Part shown: positions 1-9,789 of the stretch, in pieces
Layout of the letters: each line of letters starts with the position of its first letter
Position numbering within the stretch: position 1 is the first letter of the stretch
Assembly: GCA_016271365.2 (NCBI GenBank)
Contig: CM057451.1
Span: forward strand, 371,339,501-371,403,500
Length of the DNA stretch: 64,000 nucleotides
Direction: 5' to 3'
DNA from: Neoceratodus forsteri
Lineage: Eukaryota > Chordata > Ceratodontiformes > Ceratodontidae
Notes under the pieces: generated by a model
Database searches by the model: none
Seen by the model: the letters and a program-made list of their open reading frames with translations, nothing else
What the model was told of the DNA's origin: nothing
Translations under genes and position numbers: made by a program

Positions 1-1452
1 CAAGGATTACCTAACAGGCAGATCCCATTGCACCATTATGGTGGTGTCCTCTCTGATTCCTGCCCCATCAAATACGGTGTCCCCCAAGGGTCCATCCGGG
101 GCCCTTTTCTCTTCTCTTCTCTCTGGTTGTTAACTCCCTGCCTGACATTTGCACCACCTCAGAACTCATTCTCTATGCTGATGATGCAGCCCTTTTCTGT
201 CAGGACAAAAACCCCAACGCTCTCATTAACAAGCTCCAATTTGATTTCAGCAGACTTCACACCTGGTTCACGTCCAAAGGTCTTGTACTCAACTCCAAGA
301 AAACTAAGTTCATGGTTTTCTCCAGCCCCTACAAACCCCTTGGCTTTGATCTCTCCCTCTGTGACAACCTTGGTAACACCATTGAAAAAGTCAGTGAATT
401 CAAATACCTTGTTTTACTCCTGGATAGCCACCTCAGTTTTGATGCTCACACTAGCCTCACAATCGAAAAGCCCACCAAAAACTCGGTATCCTCCACAGAA
501 CTAAGCATTTCCTTAACAGGGAATCCAAATCCCTCTTAGTCTCCAGCTTCCTCCTTCCTGTGTTTGACTATGGTTCATTTGTCTCCCTCCCCCACTTCTC
601 CATCAAAAATTACTCCAGACTTCAAAGCTCCTACCACAACACTATCCACTTTGCCTCTGGTCTCCCTAAACTCACTCACCACTGTGACCTTTATAAGCTC
701 ACCAGTCGGCCCTCTCTTTGGGCCAGCCTCAACTGCAAGATGGCCACCTTCTTCTTCAAACTCTCCCGTGGACTGTCCCCTGATTGCCTCACTTCTGTCT
801 TCCAGACAGCCACCACCACCAGGACCACTAGACTGTCCTCCACACTCTCTTTCGCTGTTCCTTTCTGCCAGACTACTCAAGGCCAGAAAACACTCTCTTT
901 TATGGGACCCAAGCTCTTCAACTCTCTGCCTCTGGAACTAAAACTCTGTACCTCCACAAATGCCTTCAAACACAATATCAGGAGACATTTCTCTCCCACC
1001 TGCACCTGCTCGCAGCCCTAATATGGCTACCATTCTGCACTTTTTTCCCCTAATTCTCCGGTTATCCACCTCAGGCACTTACCCTCTCTTTCTAGCACTT
1101 GTAGTATTGTTAATCCACCTAGGCTAGTTTTTAGATTGCTCTTACATTTTTTTGTTTCCTACTATTATATGATATTATATTATATTATATTATATTATAT
1201 TATATTATATTATATTATATTATTGTTAAATCCTCACTGAATGCTTAATGTCACCTTGTATTTGTTAATTCGCCAAGACTAGTTCATGGTTTGCCCTTTA
1301 GTCTATATTATCCTAAATTTATGTAAGATTTTATTAACCCTTGCGGTTAGTTAAATGTTTAAGCCTATGTCATGTCTCATGATTGTTGTATGTAACTGGA
1401 CACTTGTGTAAATGGGGAGCATTGCTCACATGCCTTTCCAGTATAACCAATA
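1..1452 (+). mobile_element. Jockey-group (CR1/L2/Rex-like) LINE, 5'-truncated, copy 1
   Basis: This is the C-terminal part of a LINE reverse transcriptase ORF plus its 3' UTR. Near the start the frame reads VPQGSIRGP, then in another frame ELILYADDAALFCQDKNPN (the YADD catalytic box of palm motif C, about 165-215), then GLVLNSKKTKFMVFSSP and FKYLVLLLDSHL. From 560 to 1021 the usual tail domain follows, starting FDYGSFVSLP and ending with LFNSLPLELK. At least one frameshift lies between 120 and 250, so the ORF is dead. The 3' end has an ATATT microsatellite, a short hairpin (GAGC-ATT-GCTC, 1417-1427) and a terminal AATAAAAATGAAATGAAATGA tail. The element begins before the window. Family assignment within the Jockey superfamily is uncertain; a LINE origin is not. 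Confidence 0.85.
1172..1224. repeat. (ATATT)n microsatellite
   Basis: About ten near-perfect copies of the 5-mer ATATT, inside the 3' UTR of the LINE ending at 1452. No coding content. Confidence 0.95.
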
Positions 1453-1469
1453 AAAATGAAATGAAATGA

Positions 1470-2262
1470 ATCAGTGCAGCTTACTGGCCATGGCTCAGAA
1501 ACGTTTAGTGTGGAAGTATTTCACTATTGAAAATGAACTTGATTCTAAAGCTAAATTCAATTTGTGTCAGCAACCAACATACATTTCCCTCAACAAAGCA
1601 TGGCGCCTTCTTACAGGCTGTGCCAAGCTCACCCACACATGCACTCTTTACACGCTAGCCAACCTACTCAATTTCAAAGAGAGACTCCAGTACCAGGCCT
1701 ACCTCTTCACCAAAAAAATTATGTTTGGTCTGGCCCCACCCGGACTCTCATTGTTGATTCAACCTGCCCCCATTGCTCCCTCCACCCATAGCTCCACTAA
1801 AGCTATGCTCCACATGCCCAGAGTCAGGACTGCCCTGGCCCAGAAGTCCTTCATCTATAGAGCCCAAACCTGGATAAACACCCTTCCTGCTTCCATCTCC
1901 AATGAAAACAGACTTGGGCTCTTCACATCCTCACTCCAGAGCCACGTCTGCACCATCTGCAGCTGTAATTGCCCATAGCTTCTGCCTACCAGATTGTCTC
2001 TTATTGCCTGACATCGTCCACCTTCAACAATGGACCACTGTCCAGCCTCCTTACCTCTCAGATGCTGCTTGTATATAAATTGCACTGTTTCTTGCCTGCT
2101 TTGTATTTTCGCTACCTTAGCATAATTTTGTATACGTAATGTCACATCTCGCTGTTTACTGTACTTGTGTCCAACCATGACATGGAGCCTTTGTAAAAGA
2201 GTCTCTGACTCAAAGGTTTGTAATTCCGATACTATTAATAAAAATAAAATTAATACATTTTT
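1470..2262 (+). mobile_element. Jockey-group LINE 3' end, copy 2
   Basis: A 5'-truncated LINE 3' end abutting the tail of the previous one. The 1466-1978 frame encodes the post-RT tail domain: AWRLLTGCAKLTHTCTLYTL, a YLFTKKIMFGLAP segment and TWINTLPASI, ending at a TAG just after CSCNCP. The 3' UTR has a perfect 5-bp hairpin with a 3-nt loop, GAGTC-TCT-GACTC (2199-2211), then CAAAGG and an A-rich tail. The exact 5' breakpoint is not visible; it lies between 1453 and about 1490. The same domain order appears in the copies at 1-1452 and 36935-37955. Confidence 0.8.
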
Positions 2263-2394
2263 TTACTGAATAAGCAGATTTAAGACAAAATAATTATGGT
2301 GTTTTGTTTCTTTTAACTATCCAGTCTGATAAAATCCAATCTGATCCAGCTGTCAGAAACAAATATCCAAAATCTGATATCCGGTAGAAATTTA
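2263..2394. other. Short AT-rich spacer
   Basis: Spacer between two LINE 3' ends. No gene or repeat structure seen. Confidence 0.5.
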
Positions 2395-3275
2395 TTATCC
2401 ATGCATGCCTAGTAAATACCCAATTGCCCCCAAGAAATTCAGTGCAGTGTAGAAGCCACCCATATGAAGGATTGCTTTGCCATACTTGCCCTTCCGTCGC
2501 ACCTCACTTGGGCAACATGCATTTACCTACTGGGCCCCCCTGTGGATGAATGAACTCCCTTGGCACCTCTTGGCCACCAATTGTCTGGCACAATTCAAAA
2601 ATGACCTCAAACAGCACCCAATAACACTCTCTAAGTGTACATGCCCCTGAGTCCAGCCACACCTGCTCTCTCTGCGCCCCCAGCAAGCACTAGGCAGGCC
2701 GCAGGTACTCCCTCTGTCGCTTCTCATGACTTGCCTTAGCATTCAGTTTGCATCATGCTCCTTCGGCACCCGCCACCCCCTCCCCCCTCCCCCAACTCAC
2801 AGTCCCGTGAGTTTTCCTTAGAGTCACTACTAATGCAGGCTGCCTGACCATGCCCCCTCACACCCCACCATTTACTCTAGCATGTCTTCTCCGCTCAGCC
2901 TCCCCTCACCCCACCATTTCTCCCTATACCTTATCGCCCTTCTTCCCCCACCCTTCATCTCCACCACAGTACATACCTCTCTCTCTCGTACCTCCTTTCT
3001 TCACCCCACTGCCAGCTATCCCTGTCCCTCTGAACTACTGACACGGCACTTTGTGGCTGCTTATTCCCCCCATAAAGTGTTTTTCTTGTTATTTTAACAT
3101 ATGTTTTGAGTTATTCTGTAAGTTCTGAATCCAAGCTGTATCATTCATTGTAATGTACCTTTGCTTTCTCCTGTTGTACTTTGTTTTGCAATCTATGATG
3201 TGAAACTGTTGTAAAAGAGCTTGCGCTCAAAGGTCTTTTCCGAATCACTAAATAAATAAAAAATAAAATATTTCT
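2395..3275 (+). mobile_element. Jockey-group LINE 3' end, copy 3
   Basis: A decayed LINE 3' end. Around 2540-2640 one frame reads LWNELPWHLLATNCLAQFKN, the end of the LINE ORF (compare LFNSLPLELK in copy 1). A pyrimidine-rich 3' UTR (2760-3060) follows, then the hairpin GAGC-TTGC-GCTC (3217-3228), CAAAGG and an AATAAATAAAAAATAAAAT tail. The tail abuts the minus-strand pseudogene at 3276, so this LINE probably truncated that gene. The 5' boundary is approximate. Confidence 0.7.
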
Positions 3276-3534
3276 CCATCTTCTTTTTCTGAAAGCCAAG
3301 AGTAATCCATAGACTGCTTCATCACAAGTAATTATGCAGAATTCCTGCTCAGTTTTTTGAGTGACCTTCATACAACACTGAACTGCTGCTTTGACCACAT
3401 CAGGGTTTACAGGAAGTTCTTGAAAGAAAGGCCCATACCCAATCACAGTCACCTGTACTTCCAGTTGGGTAACTAATTCATAAAAGGAGAACCATATAAC
3501 AGGTTTTTTTGCTATATAGATTTGTATAATTTAT

Positions 3535-3867
3535 TTCCCTGTTTTCTCCGTCCCCATGCCCTGGGGGTGCACGCGTGTGGAGGCACATGCACGCCACACC
3601 CTGGGGCACCCTCCCACCACACTGCCACTGCCTCCTGCCTATCCTACCCACTGGATCACCACCCAGTGGGAGAGGAACTATGGGGGGCAATGACCACCCC
3701 AGGAGAGGACAGCTGCCTTTCAGCTGCTCAATCCTGCTCCCTCCCACCTTCCGCCTCCCCGTGCTGGCTCTCCGATGACCCGAGGTTGTTCCCGAACCTG
3801 GGTCACCGGCGTGGCATGAGGTAAGGTGTCCAGCGCCTCTACCCTCAGCACCACTGGGCCAGCCCCA
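3535..3867 (-). mobile_element. tRNA-headed SINE, copy B
   Basis: On the minus strand the head reads GGCCCAGTGGTGCTGAGGGT with AGGCGCTGGAC and, about 35 nt later, CCCAGGTTCGGGAAC. These resemble the A box and B box of a tRNA-derived RNA polymerase III promoter. The GC-rich body ends in GGGAAATAAATTA. The same head begins the SINEs at 5203-5757 (-) and 16683-17200 (+). It interrupts the minus-strand pseudogene between SKLV and PVIWF. I could not find a clean target-site duplication. Confidence 0.75.
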
Positions 3868-5202
3868 TGCAACTAGTTTTGATTGTTCTATGACATCTAA
3901 ATAAAGTGTGGGACCCATATTCACTAAATGCCAAAGCCAGTCTACAGGATGAAGTGGTTCTCTGGTCTGCTGTGGTGCTATTGCCATGCCAGCAAGTGAA
4001 TGACCCTTTCGGTGATCTTTGAGGGTGAGATTGCTTTTTCCTGCTTGAAACTGTTGAAGATATGTGTGAGAAAACCAACATATTTTAACTGGGGCACCCT
4101 AACAGCCACTGACTGTTGATCCTCACTTTCATCAGCATACTGATATTGCATGCAATGCTTAATGCATAGTTTTACCATCTTTTGTACTCTCATGGAAGTC
4201 TCGGTTTTCAATGGCATGCTGTGTGAATCAACCTGACTCCAGATTCATGGCTATGAAAACCCCAACTTGAGCTTCCTGCTCATCAGCAGCTGCTGCCATG
4301 GTAGCAATATAATGTTGAGCATCTTGATAGCCAATGCTATTTCCAAATCTATTTAGCATGGTTATGATCTCCTTGCTCTGGGTGGCCTTTAGCATGTGTA
4401 GGGCAGTACCAACATGTTTTGGTATTGGAACACCAGCAACGGCTGCACATATGTCTTGTCCAAGATTCAGTACCCACTCATGTTGTGTACTTCTGTAGTA
4501 GCATTAGTAAGCATCCAAGCTAAGTGATTGTAGAGAGTAGTACCCACAAGTTTTGAAGCTGCTTCATAAGACACATCCAGGTTTGTTTCACATGTGTCTT
4601 GGTTTTGTAATGTGAAGTTCTTCTCTGCCAAACTCTTTCAGTTCAGACCTTATTAATTTTGCTGCATTGTAACCAAACATATTTGCATCCATTTGAGTCT
4701 GAGTATCATTGGGTTCATCTTCACTTTCTTCTGTATATTCTGATTCTTCCATAGTTTGCTTTAACTTGATGACTTCAGAAAGCAACTGTCCAACATTCAA
4801 CTGTGCTGAACACAAGAGACTTGATGTACCTGTCTGAGGAACAATGGTTACCCTGCAGCCACTGGGATTAGTGTAGTATGTCATTAGGTATCTTTTCAGA
4901 CTTGTCGACCTATAGGATGCTGCATCATTTACACCATGATCTTCGAACCACTGGCGATATCTGTCACACAGTTTAGCAATATAGAAGACACTATCAATTT
5001 GAGAAATTAGCCAACAGAACCCTATGTCATAGATGCCATCACCTTCCATGACGTTCTTCTATTTATATAGTTATTAAGACATGATCTATGGTATCAAAAA
5101 TCATGTGCTACCAGATCTAGGCATTTATCCCCAAACCCTTACAATTCATGTAACATGGTACTGTCATTGAGTTCTTTGGCTTTTTGCCACAAATTTTTGA
5201 TA

Positions 5203-5757
5203 CTCTTCCATATTATCTTTATCTTCCTTGGCCTGCAGGTGTTAATCCATCCCCTTTCTAGTCTCTGGTCACCCCCCAGGTATCCCCATGCCCTAGTTCC
5301 CCCATGGATTACCCCCATGACAGGGCAGGAGGGGAAGGGGCTGTTCTCCCCTCTCCTATGACCACATCCAGAGTGGGCTATTATGGGTGGTCCCAAGGTG
5401 ACTACACCGGCATGTTGGAAGGGACATCACAGAGCCTGCAGCCATGTTTCCTCTCTTTTCTAGTCCCTTCCCCCTGTAGTCATGATTGCGCATGTGTGGA
5501 GGTGTGTGCATGCCAAGAAGCCATGTTCTTGTGTCTCCCAGAGTCTGGCACTGCCCCCGAATCCTCCACCAGGAGGCAGCCCTGGAGCAGGATGACGTTC
5601 CCACCTGTCCCCGGGTGAGGAAAGCTGCCATCGGACACTCGATCCTCTCCCTCCCCTGCCAACCCCTTGTGGCCTGAGCTCACTCTTGAACTCAGGTTAC
5701 CAGCATGGTGCAAGGTGTGGCATCCAGCACCTCAACCCTCAGTGCCACCGGGCAGGC
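5203..5757 (-). mobile_element. tRNA-headed SINE, copy C
   Basis: The minus-strand head reads CCCGGTGGCACTGAGGGTTG, then GGTGCTGGATGCCACACC and AACCTGAGTTCAAG (degenerate A and B boxes), matching the other two copies. A long GC-rich body ends in AAGATAAAGATAAT. It is flanked by an imperfect duplication, AAATTTTTGATA at 5191-5202 and AAATTTTTTGATA at 5761-5773, as expected for LINE-driven retroposition. The insertion splits the unknown ORF between its two Cys/His units. Confidence 0.8.
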
Positions 5758-6213
5758 AAAAAATTTTTTGATAATCAACAGTTGTAATCATCAACAGTTT
5801 CCTGTTCCCCCTCTTATCCCACTCCTTTTCACACACAAAACATTTACTCTTGTAAGCAAATAGGCTGTTGATTGAAGATTGCGTGACCACGTGTGATGGA
5901 TCTGGTTGCTCACTGTCCTGTTCTGAAACTCTGCGGCAATTTTAACAGTTTTTTGGTTGGTGTATGTGTTGCGACAACTTGCATGCATTACTGGGGTCTT
6001 TGCTAGGAATTCATCTTTACATAACATGTCCTTTTCCAGTCTGAAAGTTACATTATCATCTCGGTTCTGAATTGCATACAAGAAGGCAGAATATCCAAGT
6101 TCTGTCAGCGTTTGTAAAGAGACGCAATTTGCATCTTGCTGACAAATGAGGCAGGGGGAGTAATTTGTGCTTGGTTGCCACCTTTTAGTGCTAACTTGGA
6201 ATGCTGGCTCCAT

Positions 6214-7344
6214 TGATGCTCAGTCATAAATCTGAAATATGAAAATACACGCTATAAATTCTTGGCACAAATCATCAACCTGATTACTTTAAGAGCATTC
6301 CCGAAATAGGCAGATTACTAATATCATAAAACTCCTATATAGTATTTCAAATCAAACCAAAATCAAACTAGAAATGCATATACAGCCAAAACTGACAAAT
6401 GCTGGGTAGAATGGTGACTGCGTCCATTTGGGGGCATGGGTACATAAAATGGAATATCTCAGTCATAAATCATGATATTTGAGTTAGGTCTCTTTTAAAT
6501 GAAATCAGAAACATTGTAGGAGATAAAAATAATGTAATATAAATCTAATGATTACGATGTCAGAGGAAATACCATGAAGTCTATTCAAAAATTTAGCCGA
6601 AAAATTAGCAATTTTGGAAATATTTTCCTACAGTAATTGTATATACTGGTCCATACTGTGCAGACATGAGACAGTGAGACTTTTTTATGTGAATAACCTC
6701 AATGTGCATAACTGGTACAAATTTTAGACCGATCTGAGCAATATTGAATGTTCTAGATCATATTTGGTAAAATGCCTGCTTTTGCAGATTTTTCTTCTAT
6801 TTTTCATTCACGTCGTACTTATTTCAGTGTATTTCACAACTTGTACAAGAGTTGTGACAGAGCAGGCCTCTTGATTATGGTACTAAGGGGTCTCTTCTTT
6901 CCAAAAATGGTGGCCTGCAAAGTATAGCAAGAGGTGTCAGGTCCAACCAGTTTTTGAGGGCCTTTGTGGCTCTGGATCCCTTACTATTTGCTGCTTATCA
7001 CACTTTTCAGCATCTGCTTCAGTATTTTTATCAGCCTTAGATTTGTTTTCTCTTGGGCCAAGCAGCTGTTATTTGTTTTTAAAGTTCAGTTGTGACTGAA
7101 TTGCGTTTGGGTGGCTGCTTGCCTTTGCCCTTCTTATATGTTTTTTTTTTCCCTTTCTGGTGAGATAGCATTTCCAGTATCTTCTTTCCCTTATTTTGTT
7201 TTGTTTGATTCTCTGTCTTTTTTTTCCAAAGCTTTCAGAATTTCATTTAACATTTTATTTATTTAATTTATTTATTCTTATTTATTTAAGGATTGTGCTT
7301 TTTATTTAATTTCCCCAATGACTCTGTGGCCAGTTTCTGCATTC
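6214..7344. other. AT-rich stretch with no recognisable gene
   Basis: No ORF over 60 codons that looks real, and homopolymer-rich (T runs around 7140, TTTATTTATT around 7255). It lies upstream of the minus-strand pseudogene, so it could contain that element's 5' non-coding part. Confidence 0.5.
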
Positions 7345-7500
7345 TGGGAAGCCTAGATGCCTCTAAGGTATTCAATACGGTGGAGTGGCATTGGCTATTT
7401 TTTTGCACTTAAAAAGTGGGGTTTGCCAATCAAAATAATTATTTGGATGGGTGCTCAGCATGGCTCCCCTAAATCTGCATTTGTCTTATCGTCAGGTGTA
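7345..7500 (+). mobile_element. L1-type reverse transcriptase fragment
   Basis: A short stretch reads CLDASKVFNTVEWHWLFF in one frame and LKKWGLPIKIIIWMGAQHGS in another. This is the L1 RT box usually written LDAEKAFDRVEW. It closely matches the L1 piece at about 39860-40010 (DAFKAFDIVEWHCLFF, GALHDSPKS). The key Asp of LDA is present, but frameshifts break the frame. The ends are unclear; the segment 7500-7850 may hold further degraded L1. Confidence 0.65.
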
Positions 7501-8041
7501 AAACATTATTGCACAAAACAAGAACTCTCCTTAAAGGGCTTTTTTTTACAGATATATGTCTAGAATTTAAATTCAGATGAAATATTGAATCCAGTCTTGC
7601 ACTGCTCACCTTTAATATGCTTCAAACATTACCTCATTTTTTGTTTGTTGTTTTTTGCATGTTATCAAAAACAGTTAAAAAGGAAGGTTTCTTCTAAGAG
7701 TAAAGATTGACTGGGCCCTGTCCCTTTCTTCTGATTTTATATTGGCAGATAACTATGCGTCTTTTTTCTGCAGGTCCTCAAATTGCATATATGGTTAGCA
7801 GTTTTCAAAAGCACTAATGAATGGGCTATATGCAAAATGACTTCTGAGGTGAGTTATACAGTTGCTCTAACAGATGCAGGTGGGCCTTGTAATGAGGGGC
7901 TGGATGCCAGGCAACTGTCTGTGGCATCCAAGGTGGGGAGGAACAGAGGGGGTTGCTGCTAGGAAAAACTCTAAGGGTGAGTGCAATATGGATAAGCTCA
8001 AACAGTGTGAAAAACAAAGCATGATCTCTTTCACAAGTATG
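7501..8041. other. Unassigned AT-rich segment
   Basis: No supported gene. It may be a degraded LINE or an L1 5' region, given its position between an L1 RT fragment and an L1 endonuclease start, but I see no diagnostic motif. Confidence 0.4.
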
Positions 8042-8800
8042 AAAGGAGCACTACAGCCAGAATTTGCAGAAAAATATCGTGTGCAAAGTGTTTTGATTTG
8101 TGTGTGTAGTCCTGGAGTATCCTTCCCTTTGTTTGCTATAAAGAGATTTTTCTAAATTAGCCTGCTACATATGTGGTAATTTTATGGCTCCTGGGGATCT
8201 CCATCTTAACACAGTTTATTGCTGTTCTTTTTCCTACAATGTCTCCTGTCCCATGTGACAGTGATGTTCCAGGACCACTGATTCAGTAAATACTAAAGCT
8301 AGGATCCTGATGTTCTGGCCTCCACTAAATAGCACTAATTTAGTATGTTTGTTTTCTATGTGTGTGTCAGATCTAGCCAGCAGGAGTAAACGTCTTGCTT
8401 TTAAAACTTTTAATTTCATCAAACTACACACAGCCATAAAAAGCAAGCAAATCACCCAAGATCATCAGTGCTATAATTAATAAAGACACTTGTTTTCTTA
8501 CAAAATAACCCACTAAGTTAGCCCTAAAGTATTTGCTAAACTGTAAATGTAGCAATTAGTGCTCACTGGATAAGGAAAGTTACTTAACATCACAGCTCTG
8601 CTGTGGTAAAATTGACTCTAAATCAGTACTTGCTGGATCTATGGTCCCACATACATCACTGTCACATAGAACTGGTGGCATTGTGGAAAAAGAAGAGCAA
8701 TAAACTATGCTAAGATGGAGCTCTCCATGGGCCATAAAACTAGCAGGCTAATTTAGAAAAAAAACTCCTAATAGCAGACAAAGGGAAGGACATACTAGGC

Positions 8801-8834
<34 letters not shown>

Positions 8835-8888
8835 CAAAACACTCTGCACAACATGTGTTTTTGCAAATTCTGACTGTAGTACTCCTTT
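8042..8888. mobile_element. Long-terminal-inverted-repeat element (non-autonomous DNA transposon or foldback)
   Basis: The two ends are inverted copies of each other over roughly 240 bp. The left arm starts AAAGGAGCACTACAGCCAG (8042) and passes through CTAAATTAGCCTGCTA and CTCCATCTTAACACAGTTTA. The right arm, read on the minus strand from 8888, gives AAAGGAGTACTACAGTCAG, CTAAATTAGCCTGCTA and CTCCATCTTAGCATAGTTTA. The centre (about 8280-8640) has no ORF. No target-site duplication is obvious, so the superfamily is unassigned. It lies just upstream of an L1 endonuclease start. Confidence 0.8.
8803..8833. repeat. (CA)n microsatellite
   Basis: About 15 CA repeats in the right arm of the inverted-repeat element. 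The matching place in the left arm (about 8100) has only TGTGTGTGT, so the array expanded in one arm only. Confidence 0.95.
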
Positions 8889-8892
8889 AAAC

Positions 8893-9209
8893 AAATTAAA
8901 TCTGATAATGGAGTTTAAAGTTAAATTTTTAACATGGAATAGTAATGGAATTAATTCTGCTATAAAAAGATATAGAATACTAAAATACATAAAAGACAAA
9001 GCAGTAGACATCACTTTCCTGTAAAAAATGTTCTTGAATCAAAAATAGAGTTTAAAACTGAAAAAGGGGTTGTTATGGAAGTATACTTTTCCCCAAGTGA
9101 TAAAAAAGGTGCAGCCATTTTAGTGGGGAAGAGCTTTACAGGAACGGTAACAGACTGTTATTCACATGAAGAAAGGATAATTGTTATAGTAAAAGGCTGG
9201 GTAACATAC
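8893..9209 (+). pseudogene. L1-type LINE endonuclease domain, 5' part
   Basis: The start of an L1 ORF2 endonuclease: FLTWNSNGINSAIKRYRILK followed by VDITFL (the N and E strands of the APE fold; the Glu-containing QETHL segment is degraded by a stop near 9022). The 9075-9209 frame then gives VYFSPSDKKGAAILVGKSF, ending GWVTYL. Here the reading frame is cut by the Harbinger transposon and resumes at 16043 with GSLYAPLNS, the LYAP box that normally follows. One or more stops make it inactive. Confidence 0.8.
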
Positions 9210-9212
9210 CTT

Positions 9213-9228
9213 GGGCCGGATATTCAAA
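9213..9228 (+). repeat. Harbinger left terminal inverted repeat
   Basis: GGGCCGGATATTCAAA, a 16-of-16 inverted match to 16027-16042. A related sequence, GGTCCAGATTTTCAAA, occurs at 43775. Confidence 0.95.
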
Positions 9229-9230
9229 AG

Positions 9231-9480
9231 GGTTGCGCCATGCGCAATAGGGTTGCGCATGCGCAAGTACAAAAGTGCGCCATTTTGCGATATTCAGCAG
9301 GAGGCAGTTGCGCCACCGAAAACATGCTGAGCAACAGCGCAATGCAAAGGAAGGCATGCACAACTGACGTGGGTGGAGCCATGCATAAAGAGCGCAATGC
9401 GAAATTGAAAGACTTGTGAACTGGCGGAAATGAGCCAAAATAAAAAGGCTCAAGGAAGCGGCGCAAGAACGCTACAAGGA
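9231..9480. promoter_or_regulatory. Subterminal TTGCGC site cluster, left end of Harbinger
   Basis: About eight TTGCGC or GCGCAA hexamers in 250 bp, including the perfect palindrome TTGCGCATGCGCAA at 9253-9266 and a paired site TTGCGC-CAT-GCGCAA at 9233-9247. Harbinger Myb-like proteins are known to bind subterminal motifs and recruit the transposase. That these hexamers are the binding sites is inference from their clustering at both ends. Confidence 0.6.
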
Positions 9481-9493
9481 TGCCAAGTGGGGT

Positions 9494-9525
<32 letters not shown>
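9494..9525. repeat. (GA)n/(GACA)n microsatellite
   Basis: Short GA repeats passing into four or five GACA units, in the 5' non-coding part of the Harbinger. Confidence 0.9.
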
Positions 9526-9789
9526 TGACAGGCTAGGGCAGGCATGGCAAGCGTGGGCCATAGGCTGCAGAGGCCAGCGGGGGGTGCCTGGTGCAGTGGA
9601 AGTAGCAGTCAGGACAGTGGGAGTAACACAGCAACACCAGCCGGGGGGTCAGAAGCCAGGGAGATGGACAGTGCCAGCTTCCACATGGAAGCTGTAATGA
9701 GGGGGGTGAGAATGCAAGCTGCAGGGGGACGAGGCCGTGAAGGCCGCCGCGTACGCCTCAACAGGCAGTACCATTGCCCACATCAGCTA

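Larger units (their letters stand above)
3276..6213 (-). pseudogene. Decayed ORF of unknown family with two Cys/His (YHxSC-like) motifs, split by two SINEs
   Basis: One long protein can be followed on the minus strand through several stops. The segment 6213-5791 starts MEPAFQVSTKRW and holds CLICQ, a spacing of about 50 residues, then HASCRNTYTNQK. After the SINE at 5203-5757 it continues IKNLWQKAKELNDSTM (about 5200), then DLVAHDF-YHRSCLNNYINRR (about 5100), a second Cys/His unit. The segment 5049-4588 ends in an acidic stretch (EESEYTEESEDEPND). The next pieces read GTALHMLKATQSKEIITMLN and, at 4217-3978, QLKYVGFLTHIFNSFKQEK. After the second SINE it resumes PVIWFSFYELVTQLE and VIGYGPFFQELPVNPDVV, with FCIITCDEAVYG (3452-3276). 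I recall similar uncharacterised proteins in fish and cnidarian genomes but cannot name the family. It may be a mobile-element ORF or a retrocopy. The 3' end is cut off at 3275. Not functional. Confidence 0.6.

Noticed and set aside
4588..5049. Single-exon host gene
   Set aside because: The frame continues on both sides through stops and SINE insertions; it is one piece of a longer decayed ORF.
7745..7790. L1 RT YADD box suggested by TTATATTGGCAGATAAC
   Set aside because: Neighbouring frames do not give further RT motifs, so the resemblance is too weak to annotate.
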